64,000 bases of DNA from an uncultured Eubacterium sp. (GCA_947642745.1 CANRTU010000002.1:1-64000); one strand, 5' to 3'. Numbered from the stretch's first letter, positions 42,168 through 52,889 are shown. A program made the numbers and translations. The notes: generated from the letters alone by a model not told the origin.

Positions 42168-43454
42168 ATGCATATCAGACCTGTAAAATCCCTGAGAGGA
42201 GAAGTCCGTATACCGGGCGATAAATCCATATCCCACCGCAGTATCATGTTTGGCGCCCTTTCAGAGGGAATCACCGAAGTGACCCATTTTCTGCGGGGAG
42301 CTGACTGTCTGTCTACCATCGACTGCTTCCGCAGGCTTGGCATTGATATCGAAGATACGACAGACCGTATACTGATTCACGGAAAGGGCCTGCACGGCCT
42401 GCACGCACCGGAGTCTGTCCTGGATACCGGAAACAGCGGTACTACTACCCGCCTGATCGCCGGTATACTTGCGGGACAGCCCTTTACCAGTACCCTTACC
42501 GGCGATGCCTCCATTCAAAAACGCCCCATGGAACGTATTATGTCGCCCCTTATGGAAATGGGCGCAGACATTACCAGCTTAAACGGAAACGGCTGCGCAC
42601 CTTTGCGTATTAACGGCGGCAGATTAAAAGGTATCCATTACCATTCCCCGGTGGCATCCGCACAGGTAAAATCCTGCGTTCTGCTGGCGGGACTGTATGC
42701 GGACAGCACAGTTACTGTCACAGAACCGGCGCTGTCCAGAAACCATACCGAACTTATGCTGGCTTCGTTTGGCGCTGAGGTAACCAGCCGGGAGACCACC
42801 GTATCCATCCAGCCGCATCCCCGCCTGATGGGACAAAAAACAGAGGTACCAGGAGACATCTCCTCCGCCGCTTACTTTATTGCCGCCGGACTTTTAGTGC
42901 CACACAGTGAGATTCTTATTCACAATACAGGTATCAACCCTACCAGGGACGGCATTCTGCGGGCGGCAAAAGCGATGGGAGCGGATATCCGGCAGTTAAA
43001 TATCCGTGAAGTATCTGGTGAACCAGTGTGTGACCTGCTCGTAACTTCCAGCGCACTGACCGGCACCATAATTGAAGGCAGCCTCATCCCCGCCCTGATT
43101 GATGAGATACCGGTACTTGCCGTAATGGCCGCCTTCGCAAAAGGCACCACCATTATCCGGGACGCCGCTGAATTAAAGGTAAAAGAATCTGACCGGATCG
43201 AGACGATTGTCACCAGTTTAAAAGCCATGGGCGCAGACATTACCGCCACCCCGGACGGCATGATCATTCATGGCGGCAGACAACTCCACCAGGCAGAAAT
43301 TGACGCCCGTGGCGACCACCGGATCGCCATGGCATCTGCCATTGCCGGTTTATGCGCCCAGGGCGGCATGATACTGCCAGACACCGGCTGCATTGCAGTC
43401 TCTTACCCGGACTTTCTAAAAGATCTGGAGGATCTGTGTGTCCGTGACAGTTAA
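42168..43454 (+). CDS. aroA: 3-phosphoshikimate 1-carboxyvinyltransferase
   Basis: MHIRPVKSLRGEVRIPGDKSISHRSIM; LDTGNSGTTTRL; AAGGAGAA RBS. Confidence 0.97.
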   Translation: MHIRPVKSLRGEVRIPGDKSISHRSIMFGALSEGITEVTHFLRGADCLSTIDCFRRLGIDIEDTTDRILIHGKGLHGLHAPESVLDTGNSGTTTRLIAGILAGQPFTSTLTGDASIQKRPMERIMSPLMEMGADITSLNGNGCAPLRINGGRLKGIHYHSPVASAQVKSCVLLAGLYADSTVTVTEPALSRNHTELMLASFGAEVTSRETTVSIQPHPRLMGQKTEVPGDISSAAYFIAAGLLVPHSEILIHNTGINPTRDGILRAAKAMGADIRQLNIREVSGEPVCDLLVTSSALTGTIIEGSLIPALIDEIPVLAVMAAFAKGTTIIRDAAELKVKESDRIETIVTSLKAMGADITATPDGMIIHGGRQLHQAEIDARGDHRIAMASAIAGLCAQGGMILPDTGCIAVSYPDFLKDLEDLCVRDS

Positions 43455-43500
43455 TCGCACCCGCAAAACAGATCTGCCGGATCTTTCCATCATATAACAG

Positions 43501-43553
43501 TGCGGACAGCCGCTACCGGATTTTTCCAGATATACCGGCAGCGGCTGTCCGCA
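43501..43553 (+). terminator. hairpin downstream of aroA, possible terminator
   Basis: tgcggacagccgct ... agcggctgtccgca 14-bp stem; no clear U-tract. Confidence 0.45.
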
Positions 43554-43740
43554 TTCCTGTCTGATTGTATTCCTGACCTGTTCCTCAGAGCCTCTCTTCC
43601 TGTGAAATCATTCTCTGTCTTTTTATTTTATCCGGGAATCAGTAATTATGAAATCCATAATTATTTATTATTTTATTTTCCAGTTCAGACCACAAGCTGC
43701 CTTCATCTTCCAGTCTGAACCAGTTTCATTTTCGTTACAG

Positions 43741-43813
43741 CGTTCCAGCCGTATTACAGGCATGGCATCCCGGCACTAAAAAACTTCTGCTTTTTACTGC
43801 CGCATGACAGGCA
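43741..43813 (-). pseudogene. degenerate duplicate of the queA 3' end
   Basis: cgttccagccgtattacaggcatggcatcccggcactaaaaaac... aligns with queA 3' end cgttccggtcagattacaagcatggcatccccaaaactaaaaaacc... at 43827-43904. Confidence 0.65.
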
Positions 43814-43834
43814 TATACTACTTGTGCGTTCCGG

Positions 43835-44860
43835 TCAGATTACAAGCATGGCATCCCCAAAACTAAAAAACCGGTACTTTTCTTTTACCGCCACATCATA
43901 GGCACGCAGTACCTCTTCCCTGCCTGCCAGGGCGGATACCAGCATAATCAGCGTGGATTCTGGCAGATGAAAATTCGTAATCAGTCCATCAATACACTTA
44001 AAATGATATCCCGGATAAATAAAAATCTGCGTCTGTCCTGTCGCCGCCCGCACATGGCCGGTTTCATCCGCCACAGATTCCAGTGTTCTGGTACTGGTCG
44101 TTCCTACAGCGATAATCCGGTGTCCACGGTCTTTTGCCCGGTTGATCTTATCTGCTTCTGTCTGTTCCAGGGAATAATATTCCGAATGCATATGGTGTTC
44201 CCTGATATCCGTTACTTTCACAGGACGAAATGTCCCTAACCCCACATGCAGGGTCAGCCACGCAATCTCCACGCCCATGGCGGAAATCCGCTCCAGCAGC
44301 TTCGGCGTAAAATGCAGTCCCGCCGTAGGCGCCGCCGCAGATCCTTCCTGTCTGGCATACACTGTCTGGTAACGGGACTGGTCCGCCAGTTCATGGGTAA
44401 TATAAGGAGGAAGCGGCATCCGGCCCAGCCGGTCCAGAATCTCCTCAAAGACGCCTTCATAAGAAAACCGGATCAGCCGGTTGCCATCCTCCACCACTCC
44501 GGTTACTTCCCCAGTCAGAAGACCGTCGCCAAATACGATCTTATCGCCCGGTCTGGCCTTTCTGCCCGGTTTTACAAGCGTCTCCCATACATCCATCTCC
44601 AGACGCTTTAACAGTAAGACCTCAATCCCGGCGCCGGTATGTTCCCTGACGCCCCGCAGCCTTGCCGGTATGACTTTGGTATTATTAATGACCAGACAGT
44701 CTCCGGGCTGAAAGTATCCGGTAATATCCTTAAAAATACGGTGGCTGATACTGCCGTCCTGCCGTCCCAGCACCATCAGTCTGGAAGCGGAACGCTCCGC
44801 CAAAGGATCCTGTGCGATCAGATCATCTGGCAATTCGTAATAAAAATCTTTTACATTCAT
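43835..44860 (-). CDS. queA: S-adenosylmethionine:tRNA ribosyltransferase-isomerase
   Basis: [61 protein letters not shown]. Confidence 0.97.
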   Translation of the reverse strand: MNVKDFYYELPDDLIAQDPLAERSASRLMVLGRQDGSISHRIFKDITGYFQPGDCLVINNTKVIPARLRGVREHTGAGIEVLLLKRLEMDVWETLVKPGRKARPGDKIVFGDGLLTGEVTGVVEDGNRLIRFSYEGVFEEILDRLGRMPLPPYITHELADQSRYQTVYARQEGSAAAPTAGLHFTPKLLERISAMGVEIAWLTLHVGLGTFRPVKVTDIREHHMHSEYYSLEQTEADKINRAKDRGHRIIAVGTTSTRTLESVADETGHVRAATGQTQIFIYPGYHFKCIDGLITNFHLPESTLIMLVSALAGREEVLRAYDVAVKEKYRFFSFGDAMLVI

Positions 44861-44870
44861 ATCCGTCCTG

Positions 44871-47291
44871 CTATTTTCTAAGCTCAATGCCCATGTCTTC
44901 CAGCCGTTTTACGATGCCATCCATGGCTGCGTTTACCGTTTCATCATCCAGTGTACGGTCTTTGGCCCTGAATACAATGGAATATGCCAGGGATTTATAT
45001 CCTAATTTAATCTGACTGCCTTCATAAATATCAAACAGATGATAGCTTTCCAAAAAGTTGCCCGCACTCTCTTCAATCGCCTCTTCGATCTGGCCTGCCA
45101 GAATCTGTTTCGGACACACCATACTGATATCCCTGGTTACCGCCGGGAATCTGGCCAGTCCGGTATATTTCCGGTCAAAAGAAGCCAGCTCCACTATATG
45201 AGGCATGTCAATGACGGCCACAACGACCCGGTCTTTCATGGAATAATTCGCCGCCACCGACGGATGCACTTCGCCCAGAAATCCAATGACCCTGCCGTCA
45301 TATATAATATCCGCCTGTCTGCCGGGATGAAGGAAAGATTTACCCGCCTGTGGATCATACTTCGGTTTTTTGTGCATACCGGTCTGTTCCAGAAACTCTT
45401 CCACCACACCTTTCATGAAGAAAAAGTCTCCATCCCCGTACATGCCCAGAGTAAACTGCATCCGCTCCTGTGGCAGTTCTTCCAGCGGAAGCCGCAGGGG
45501 CAGGTAAATATTACCCAGCTCATAAAGACGCACATCCTTATTACGCCGGTTATAATTTGTAGCCAGTGATGTGAGCATACCGTTTAACGGGGTTGTGCGC
45601 ATAATACTGTAATCTTCTCCCAGCGGATTAGATATGACAACTGCTTTTCGAAGCGGCGAGTCTTCTGGCAGCAGCAGCCGGTCAAATACTTTCGGACTTT
45701 CAAATGAATATACCATTCCCTGGCTGAATCCACAGTACTCCGCCACATCCCTGGCCACCGCCTCAATACGCAGTTTCCAGGATATCTTTCCGGTAGTGGC
45801 TTCTCCCGATGGCAGTGTGGTGCCGATTTTGTCGTATCCGTAAAACCGGGCCACCTCTTCCGCCAGATCCGCACCGCATTCCAGATCCTGTCTCCAGGAC
45901 GGAATCACCACTTCCTGATTCTTTTCGTCATATCCTAATTCAATTTTCTCAAAATAACCGAGCATAGTCTCTGGTGAAATCTCTGTCCCCAGCAGCCGGT
46001 TATATTTTTCCGGTTCGAAAGGAAGGCGTCTGCCTGTGCGGACCACAGGATACACATCCACCACGCCGCTGACTACTTCCCCGGCGCCCAGTTCTTCCAC
46101 CAGCTGGCAGGCCCGGTTCATGGCCTCAATGGCATTGGACGGATCAAGTCCTTTTTCAAATTTGGCGGAAGCGTCTGTACGCATACCGATCTTTTTACCG
46201 GACAGGCGGATATTGGTACCGTCAAAGCAGGCCGCTTCAAAAAGCATCGTGGTCACCTGGTCTGTAATCATGGAATTTTCCCCGCCCATAATACCGCCGA
46301 TACCAATCGCCTTTTCGGCGTCACAGATCATTACCACAGAATCGTCCAGGGTACGTTCCTGCCCGTCCAGGGTAATAAATGTTTCATTTTTTTGGGCCCG
46401 GCGTACAATAATCTGGCGGCCCGCAATCGTATCCAGATCATAGGCATGCATGGGCTGTCCATATTCTTCCATGACGTAATTGGTAATATCCACAATATTA
46501 TTTATGGGTCTTATACCCTGGGCAGCCAGCCTGCGCTGCATCCAGCGGGGCGACGGGGCGATTTTTACATTTTTTACCACCCTGGCCGTATAGCGTGGGC
46601 ACAGACTTGTGTCTTCTACTTTTACTTTAATATACTGGTTTACATCTTCGTGGTTTCCCACCGGCGTTACAACCGGCGGCCGGAACGGCAGTCCAAATGT
46701 GGCGGCGGCTTCCCTGGCAATGCCGGTCACACTGAAACAGTCCACCCGGTTGGACGTGACCTCGTATTCTACAGATACATCATCCAGTCCCAGTGCACTG
46801 ACCGCATCCGCTCCCACTACCGCATCATCGTCAAAAATATAAATACCCTCCTGTGGAGCTTCCGGATACAGTTCCCTGTTTGTGCCCAGCTCTTCAATGG
46901 AGCACATCATGCCTTCTGATTCAACGCCCCTCAGCTTTCCTTTCCGGATCCGGATGCCGCCTTCCGCCTTTGCGCCGTCATGGGTGCCTGCCACACGCCC
47001 GCCGTCCAGAACTACCGGAATTTTCTGTCCCTGAGCCACATTTGGCGCCCCGGTTACAATCTGCAGCGGTTTTTCCTGTCCGGTATCCACCCGGCAGATC
47101 ACAAGTTTATCCGCATCCGGATGTGGTTCGATGGATAAGATCTGCCCGATCACAATGCGTTCCAGATCTTTGTCAAATGCTTCATACCCTTCCACCTTGG
47201 TTCCGGAAAGCGTCATTTTATCCATGTATTCCTGAGGCGTAACATCAAGGCCCGGAACCATGGACTTTATCCATTTCAATGAAGTATTCAT
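44871..47291 (-). CDS. pheT: phenylalanyl-tRNA synthetase beta subunit
   Basis: N-terminal tRNA_bind, B3/B4, B5 and C-terminal FDX-ACB domains recognizable; downstream of pheS. Confidence 0.97.
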   Translation of the reverse strand: MNTSLKWIKSMVPGLDVTPQEYMDKMTLSGTKVEGYEAFDKDLERIVIGQILSIEPHPDADKLVICRVDTGQEKPLQIVTGAPNVAQGQKIPVVLDGGRVAGTHDGAKAEGGIRIRKGKLRGVESEGMMCSIEELGTNRELYPEAPQEGIYIFDDDAVVGADAVSALGLDDVSVEYEVTSNRVDCFSVTGIAREAAATFGLPFRPPVVTPVGNHEDVNQYIKVKVEDTSLCPRYTARVVKNVKIAPSPRWMQRRLAAQGIRPINNIVDITNYVMEEYGQPMHAYDLDTIAGRQIIVRRAQKNETFITLDGQERTLDDSVVMICDAEKAIGIGGIMGGENSMITDQVTTMLFEAACFDGTNIRLSGKKIGMRTDASAKFEKGLDPSNAIEAMNRACQLVEELGAGEVVSGVVDVYPVVRTGRRLPFEPEKYNRLLGTEISPETMLGYFEKIELGYDEKNQEVVIPSWRQDLECGADLAEEVARFYGYDKIGTTLPSGEATTGKISWKLRIEAVARDVAEYCGFSQGMVYSFESPKVFDRLLLPEDSPLRKAVVISNPLGEDYSIMRTTPLNGMLTSLATNYNRRNKDVRLYELGNIYLPLRLPLEELPQERMQFTLGMYGDGDFFFMKGVVEEFLEQTGMHKKPKYDPQAGKSFLHPGRQADIIYDGRVIGFLGEVHPSVAANYSMKDRVVVAVIDMPHIVELASFDRKYTGLARFPAVTRDISMVCPKQILAGQIEEAIEESAGNFLESYHLFDIYEGSQIKLGYKSLAYSIVFRAKDRTLDDETVNAAMDGIVKRLEDMGIELRK

Positions 47292-47385
47292 TTTATTTCC
47301 TCCGCTTTTCTGACCAGATCACAGCCAGCACTGGTCACTATAATTGATTCACGATTTATTTTTATTAATTTTGCGCTGACAAGTA

Positions 47386-48411
47386 CTAAAACTGTGACAG
47401 AAACCGGTCGTCATTTTCGTACAACAACCGCATATCGTCTATTTCATATTTCAGTAACGCAATACGCTCCAGTCCCATGCCAAAGGCAAAGCCCGAATAT
47501 TCCTCCGGATCAATGCCGCTCATTTTCAATACTTTCGGATGAATCATACCACAGCCCAGAATTTCAATCCATCCGCTTCCCTTACAGAACCGGCAGCCCT
47601 TTCCGCCGCATTTAAAACAGGTCACGTCCACTTCCGCACTTGGCTCTGTAAACGGGAAATGATGGGGACGGAATTTTACCCTGGTCTGCTGGCCAAACAG
47701 TTCTTTTGCGAATGCGGCCAGCGTACCTTTTAAATCCGCAAAAGTAATATTTTTATCAATGACCATACCTTCGATCTGGTGGAAAGACGGAGAATGGGTG
47801 GCATCCACTTCATCTGAGCGGAAAACCCGTCCCGGTGCGATCATACGGATCGGCAGCGGCCTGGTCTCCATGGTACGCACCTGTACCGGTGAAGTCTGCG
47901 TCCGCAGCAGGATCTTGTCTGTAATATAAAACGTATCCTGCTCATCTTTGGCCGGATGATCCGCCGGAATATTCAGCGCCTCAAAATTATAATAATCATA
48001 CTCTATTTCAGGTCCTTCCACCACTTCATAGCCCATGCCCACAAAAATACGTTCCACTTCTTCCAGGGCAATGGTATTCGGATGGCGGTGTCCCACCCGG
48101 CTGCGCTTTGCGGGCAGCGTGACGTCAATCACTTCCTGCTTTAACCGCATATTCAGCCCGGCCTCTTCCAGACGTTTTTTCGTCTCTTCCAGCATTTCTT
48201 CAATGGCCGCCCTGGTTTCATTGACCAGCTGTCCCACTGCCGGACGGTCCGCTGGCAGCACATCTTTCATTCCTTTTAATACTGCCGTCAGTTCTCCCTT
48301 CTTTCCAAGAAATGCGATCCGGACGTCATTTAACCCGGAAAGTTCCCTGGAATCCTGAATCTGACGTAACGCTTCTTCTTTAATCTGTTGCAGTTTTTCC
48401 TTCATAACCAT
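47386..48411 (-). CDS. pheS: phenylalanyl-tRNA synthetase alpha subunit
   Basis: HPAKDEQDTFYI, LRTQTSPVQVRTM, GMGLERIALLKY. Confidence 0.97.
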   Translation of the reverse strand: MVMKEKLQQIKEEALRQIQDSRELSGLNDVRIAFLGKKGELTAVLKGMKDVLPADRPAVGQLVNETRAAIEEMLEETKKRLEEAGLNMRLKQEVIDVTLPAKRSRVGHRHPNTIALEEVERIFVGMGYEVVEGPEIEYDYYNFEALNIPADHPAKDEQDTFYITDKILLRTQTSPVQVRTMETRPLPIRMIAPGRVFRSDEVDATHSPSFHQIEGMVIDKNITFADLKGTLAAFAKELFGQQTRVKFRPHHFPFTEPSAEVDVTCFKCGGKGCRFCKGSGWIEILGCGMIHPKVLKMSGIDPEEYSGFAFGMGLERIALLKYEIDDMRLLYENDDRFLSQF

Positions 48412-48679
48412 GAATTCTCCTTAACCTTTTACCTGAACTTCATCCTGATACCCTGCGGAAAGCTCTTCCTGTGCGTACAATGCGGATGCGCTTCTTAAAA
48501 TAAAATGTTTCCGGCATAGACAGATTCTGCGCCCGGGGCGGAGCCGCCGCAGGCGGCATCTCCCTCTTGAGCGCAGTATCCCCGCCCGGACCGCAGAGAT
48601 CAGACAGGGTGCAGGAAGACCCTGCGATCCTGCCAGAAGGGCTTTTTTACTTTACAGGACGGGATTTCCCATAAAACAA

Positions 48680-48990
48680 AAAACTCCCTCCCTGCAATAG
48701 GGACGAAGTTAATCCGCGGTACCACCCTGTTTCTTAAACTGGCGCCGGCATAGAATATATGCGCACGCTCTCTTAAGCACTCAGTATACGTAACGTGTAC
48801 AGACGTTCCGGACTACACAGATACACAATTGTACCCTTCACCCGGACTGCTCCGGTGCGAAATTCAAAAACCGTCTGTCCTGAAAAGGGCTCTCAGCGCA
48901 CCACCCCTTCTCTCTGTCAGCATTTCCGGCTTTCTACTCCGCATATCTTATCATATGCGGCACCTTCCTCGCATTTATATTTTGAAATGA
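48680..48990 (-). promoter_or_regulatory. T-box leader of pheST, UUC (Phe) specifier
   Basis: Minus strand contains AGGGTGGTACCGCGGATT T-box, downstream terminator (ttcgtccctattgcagggagggagttttttg) and specifier context GAATTTCGCACCGGAGC. Confidence 0.92.
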
Positions 48991-49040
48991 TTTTACATTA
49001 TAGCGCAGTCCGGCTCCATACGCAAGAAAAAAAACAGTAA

Positions 49041-49940
49041 TTACTTTTTTTTGTGCTTTTTGCGCAATTTTGTCCAGTAAAACTCAATATCTTCATAAAA
49101 AAATTTATTAATTTCCGCACATAGCAGCAGAATATATACGCAAAAGTAGATCCAGAACATCATCAGCATAATAGTGGCCAGGGAACCATACATGGAAAAT
49201 CCGTTAAAATATCCCACATAAACAGATATGCCAATAGAAAGTAAATACCATGCCACCGTACAGATCACGGCGCCCGGCAGCTGGTTATGAAAATTAATTT
49301 TATAATTTACAATTGCTTTACGGTCTGTAAGCGTATAAAAGGCCGTCATAATTGTGAGAATCATAATCGGTGTAATGATCAGGATTCTGTAATCCAGAAT
49401 CCTGGATACCACATTTCCGATCACCGGCACATAATAAATAATCAGCCCTTCCAGCGAACGGCCAAACACAAGCATCACCATAAAAATAATAATCGAAACT
49501 AAAAAAATAAACGTATAGAACACTGCCTTTAACCGTAGCACAAACCAGCTGTCCCGCCTGGTCACTTCATTGACTTCATCCAGTCCGTTGGATAGATAAT
49601 AAATACCTTTGGCTGCCGACCAGATAGCCACAATCGCCGTGGTGGACAGTATTTCCATGGATTCGGAGAACACTTCATCCAGTATGGTAATAATAATCGG
49701 CTCCACATAATCCGGCAGATATTCATGTACCCAATGAATGAGCATGGCTTCTGAAATAGGCGTATACTGTATCAATGTAATAAAAAACATCAGCTGCGGC
49801 ACAATGGACATCATAATAAAAAACGCTGTCTGTGCCGCATAGGCCGCAATGTTATCCTTTTTGCATTTATCTGCCAGCCGCAGTCCGTTTAAAAACATTC
49901 TTTTCATCTTCTCCGCCCCACTCTTTTCTATTTCCTCCAT
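49041..49940 (-). CDS. YihY/virulence factor BrkB family membrane protein
   Basis: AAYAAQTAFFIMMSIVPQLMFFI; six TM; PGAVICTVAWYLLSIGISVYV. Confidence 0.9.
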   Translation of the reverse strand: MEEIEKSGAEKMKRMFLNGLRLADKCKKDNIAAYAAQTAFFIMMSIVPQLMFFITLIQYTPISEAMLIHWVHEYLPDYVEPIIITILDEVFSESMEILSTTAIVAIWSAAKGIYYLSNGLDEVNEVTRRDSWFVLRLKAVFYTFIFLVSIIIFMVMLVFGRSLEGLIIYYVPVIGNVVSRILDYRILIITPIMILTIMTAFYTLTDRKAIVNYKINFHNQLPGAVICTVAWYLLSIGISVYVGYFNGFSMYGSLATIMLMMFWIYFCVYILLLCAEINKFFYEDIEFYWTKLRKKHKKK

Positions 49941-50041
49941 CCGGATTTCCGGTTCCCGCCTGTCCGCTTCAGCAGACCTTGCCTGGTCCGTGCCTGTTCA
50001 CAGGCATGCCGCCGGTTCCGCCTGCGGCTGATTCTTTCTGA

Positions 50042-52279
50042 TTATCCCACTTTCTTTATCTGTATCCCGTCATAAAAAAATGCCAGTATTTTCTTATAAT
50101 CCCAGCCTCTCTCCCCCATTCCGTCCGCAGCATACTGGCTCATGCCCATGCCGTGTCCATTGCCGCCGCCTGTGAGTATATAGCGTCCGCTTTTTTTATC
50201 GAAAGAGATGGAGACATACGCACTTGGCAAAAACCTGGTGCCGGTATCTTCCCTGCCGTCTGCGTATCTGACCTGTTCCAGCGCACATCCCAGGATAGAC
50301 CGGATATTATATTCAGATCTTATTTCCACCCTTCCGTATTCAAAACAGATGACCAGATTTAATACAGCCCCGCTTTTACTCCGTTTTCCGCAGTACATTT
50401 TTTTCACACCGCCAAATCCCCGCAGGGAAGAAACTATCTTTTCCTTCTTTCCTACAGTGGCATAATATGTAATATTATCCGGATTCATGGTCTGTCTGGA
50501 CTGGATGCATTGTTTTAATTCTTCCAGCCGGCTGCTAAATTCCGCCCTGGCAGTCCACCGGAAATACGGACTGTCACTGTCAAATACTTCCTTATCCATA
50601 GAAGTAATATATTTACGAAACGCCTCTTCTTTTGACAGATCCGCCGTTTTTCCTTTTTCTTTTAAAACTTTTGCTTTCAGATACGGGCAGGCATCTTTCT
50701 GGTTCCAGATTTCCATACCGGAAGTATACCCGCAGGAAGCTGAAAAGTAATAAGCGTTTACTATTTCGTTGCCAGCGTACATCACTTCCCCGGCTGTCTG
50801 TGTAACCGCTTCCACGTCTTCTTTTGTATATGCGCCGCGATTATATACCTGGTAATTGGTACTGTCATCGATCTGGGCATGATAACTGTTGTAGTCACCG
50901 GAAGCCATCTGCCGGTATACATAGCTGCGGGCGCAGACTGCCTGCGCCTTTAACGCTTCCGGCGCAAAGGAAGAGGGCATTTCACTGGCTACCACAGAAT
51001 ACAGGTACTTTTCTACATCTACTTCATTTACCACATAATATCCGTCTGCGTCTTTGTATATTTCCATCTTTCCATAATATCCGTTTGAAATCTTACCGCC
51101 GCCGGCATCCGCGAAAAACAGCCGGCTGTCTTCCTTTTGCGGAACCGCTGTAATATATGTTCCATTTTTTATTTTCAGCTGTTTCGTACTAATGAAATCG
51201 TCTTTTTTACAGCTCTTTTTCTTTTTGTTCTGTTTTATTTCCCAGTTTCCATTACAGGTCAGATATAACTGGTCGTAATGGACCGCCCCCTGGTTTAAAA
51301 GCAGCACCCGCACCGGCCCTTTCACCGCAGGGGCTGCGGCTGCTTCTGTCTTAACGGCCGGTTTGGACTCGCTGCTCTCTGGCTGACTGATATCCCGTAT
51401 ACTTACCGCTTTTTTATTCTTAATCCGCAGTGTACAATTCGTATTTTCGGACAGTCCGTCTGTATCTTTACAGGAGAGCTGATACCCTTTCCCTTTATAT
51501 TCAAAATAAATCTGCCCGTCTGTGACAGAATCTATCATTACATCCTTTAAGACAGCTGCCTGGTCTGAAATCCCGTGAATCCCAAGCAGGGTTTTATCCA
51601 TAATATAAGCCTCATAGACCTGAAAAGATTCCAGTTCCAGAAAATCCGCCTTTACTGCCAGCGTTCCTTTATCCGTTTCGCAGCTTCGGGCTGACTGTTC
51701 CAGTAACAAAATATTTTTTTTACGCACCGCTCCATCCAGATCCAGATAATCCAGAATCTGGCTGTAATAGTCCATAATATTTTCCCGGCTTACCTTCCCG
51801 CTGCCTCCTGTCACTGGCAAAAGCTGGGACAAACCGATCTGCTGGATGCATTGTTTCAGCTTTCCTCTTGTCACCGGCCTGGCGGCTGTCTCCTCCTGCC
51901 AGAGTCCCTCCGGTTTCCGGCTGCTTTGCGCTTCGTCCGCTCCGCCGGAAGATGTTTCTGTATCTTTATCAGAAGTGTTTCCAGAAGAGTTAGCAGAACC
52001 TTTACCCGCATCTTTGACCGCTTTCCCGGATGTTTCTTTTACGTCCTGAACCAGAAAGGACAGTAAGGAGGCAAATTCATCCTCGGATACGTATTCCAGG
52101 CCATTTTCCTGTTTTTTATGATGAAATGTAACGAATAACACGGCTAAAAAGCATATGACTGAAAGCCCCGTCGCGCCTAAACGGATCCACCAGCCCTGCC
52201 GGTCTTTCAGATACAGTATCTGCCTGCTGTTTCCCTGTTTAATTTTCCGGTATCGTTTTACTTTTTCTGCTCTATCCAT
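50042..52279 (-). CDS. SpoIID/LytB domain protein
   Basis: VASEMPSSFAPEALKAQAVCARSYVYRQM, ...GYTSGMEIW, HGMGMSQYAADGMGERGWDYKKILAFFYDG. Confidence 0.93.
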   Translation of the reverse strand: MDRAEKVKRYRKIKQGNSRQILYLKDRQGWWIRLGATGLSVICFLAVLFVTFHHKKQENGLEYVSEDEFASLLSFLVQDVKETSGKAVKDAGKGSANSSGNTSDKDTETSSGGADEAQSSRKPEGLWQEETAARPVTRGKLKQCIQQIGLSQLLPVTGGSGKVSRENIMDYYSQILDYLDLDGAVRKKNILLLEQSARSCETDKGTLAVKADFLELESFQVYEAYIMDKTLLGIHGISDQAAVLKDVMIDSVTDGQIYFEYKGKGYQLSCKDTDGLSENTNCTLRIKNKKAVSIRDISQPESSESKPAVKTEAAAAPAVKGPVRVLLLNQGAVHYDQLYLTCNGNWEIKQNKKKKSCKKDDFISTKQLKIKNGTYITAVPQKEDSRLFFADAGGGKISNGYYGKMEIYKDADGYYVVNEVDVEKYLYSVVASEMPSSFAPEALKAQAVCARSYVYRQMASGDYNSYHAQIDDSTNYQVYNRGAYTKEDVEAVTQTAGEVMYAGNEIVNAYYFSASCGYTSGMEIWNQKDACPYLKAKVLKEKGKTADLSKEEAFRKYITSMDKEVFDSDSPYFRWTARAEFSSRLEELKQCIQSRQTMNPDNITYYATVGKKEKIVSSLRGFGGVKKMYCGKRSKSGAVLNLVICFEYGRVEIRSEYNIRSILGCALEQVRYADGREDTGTRFLPSAYVSISFDKKSGRYILTGGGNGHGMGMSQYAADGMGERGWDYKKILAFFYDGIQIKKVG

Positions 52280-52293
52280 TTCCCTACTCCCAA

Positions 52294-52411
52294 AGTACCA
52301 CAGGAGCGTATCTGAAAATCACTTTCCCGGTGTGCACACCCCCATTGTCAGTATTTCCTCTGTACAGGCTGCGTTATTGCAGAAAGCATTTTTCAGGCAC
52401 GCTCTGGTACA
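52294..52411. repeat. imperfect inverted-repeat intergenic element
   Basis: agtaccacaggagcgtatctgaaaatcactttc vs reverse complement of gaaagcatttttcaggcacgctctggtacat. Confidence 0.6.
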
Positions 52412-52477
52412 TGTATGTAATACCTTATGATTTCCATCTGGATTTATAACGGCATTTCCAGTCTATATACTATGAAA

Positions 52478-52512
52478 AGAAGCTGCAAACCAATGCAGCT
52501 TCTTTTTCTTTC
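52478..52512 (-). terminator. intrinsic terminator for the 52.5-52.9 kb ncRNA region
   Basis: Minus strand: aaaaagaagctgca-ttggttt-gcagcttctttt. Confidence 0.75.
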
Positions 52513-52690
52513 GTATCTTTGGAATTCTTCTGCCGTATATTCAGAATTCTTTTGTATATTTCCGAAAGGCTTTCTCTTCTGGTACTATCTTTTGTATTTC
52601 CAGAAAGACCTTATCTTCCGTAGGTTCAGGATCTTATCTTTTGTTAAAATCCGGCCGCTATCTTTCGTGTTTATAAATCTTATCTTTTGT
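52505..52690 (-). repeat. tandem degenerate ACRAAAGATA repeats between 6S-like RNA and terminator
   Basis: tatcttttgt-type motifs (+ strand) at 52681, 52659, 52635, 52612, 52586 and weaker at 52546 and 52505. Confidence 0.7.
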
Positions 52691-52883
52691 AGAAGTATCC
52701 CCAGAGTGCCGGTCCCACAATTTTGACGCCTAGCAAAGCCAGGTTGGGTAACCTCAATGGAGCTTCTGTCTTCCACTGCGTAATGATGGCCTGACATCGA
52801 CCCCAAGATATTGGAATCCCGTGAAAAAAAATGTAGGTTCAAAATAGCAGGTTATCGAACACCCCAGGTTAATACTCTTGCTA
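52691..52883 (-). ncRNA. ssrS: probable 6S-like RNA
   Basis: About 190 nt; promoter TTGCAA-17-TATAAT; terminal closing helix (ggggtguu/ggcacucu plus agaguau/auac(u)ucu) and central unpaired region with GAACCTACATTTTTTTTCACGGGATTCC and CAAAATTGTGGGACC. Confidence 0.65.
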
Positions 52884-52889
52884 AAAATG

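Noticed and set aside
52505-52690. CRISPR array
   Set aside because: Repeats are short (about 10 nt), degenerate and spaced 22-40 nt; no conserved 25-37-nt repeat and no cas genes.
52585-52842. 85-aa minus-strand ORF overlapping the 6S-like RNA
   Set aside because: No RBS or family resemblance; the region is better explained by RNA structure, promoter and terminator. Weakly possible dual-function RNA but unsupported.
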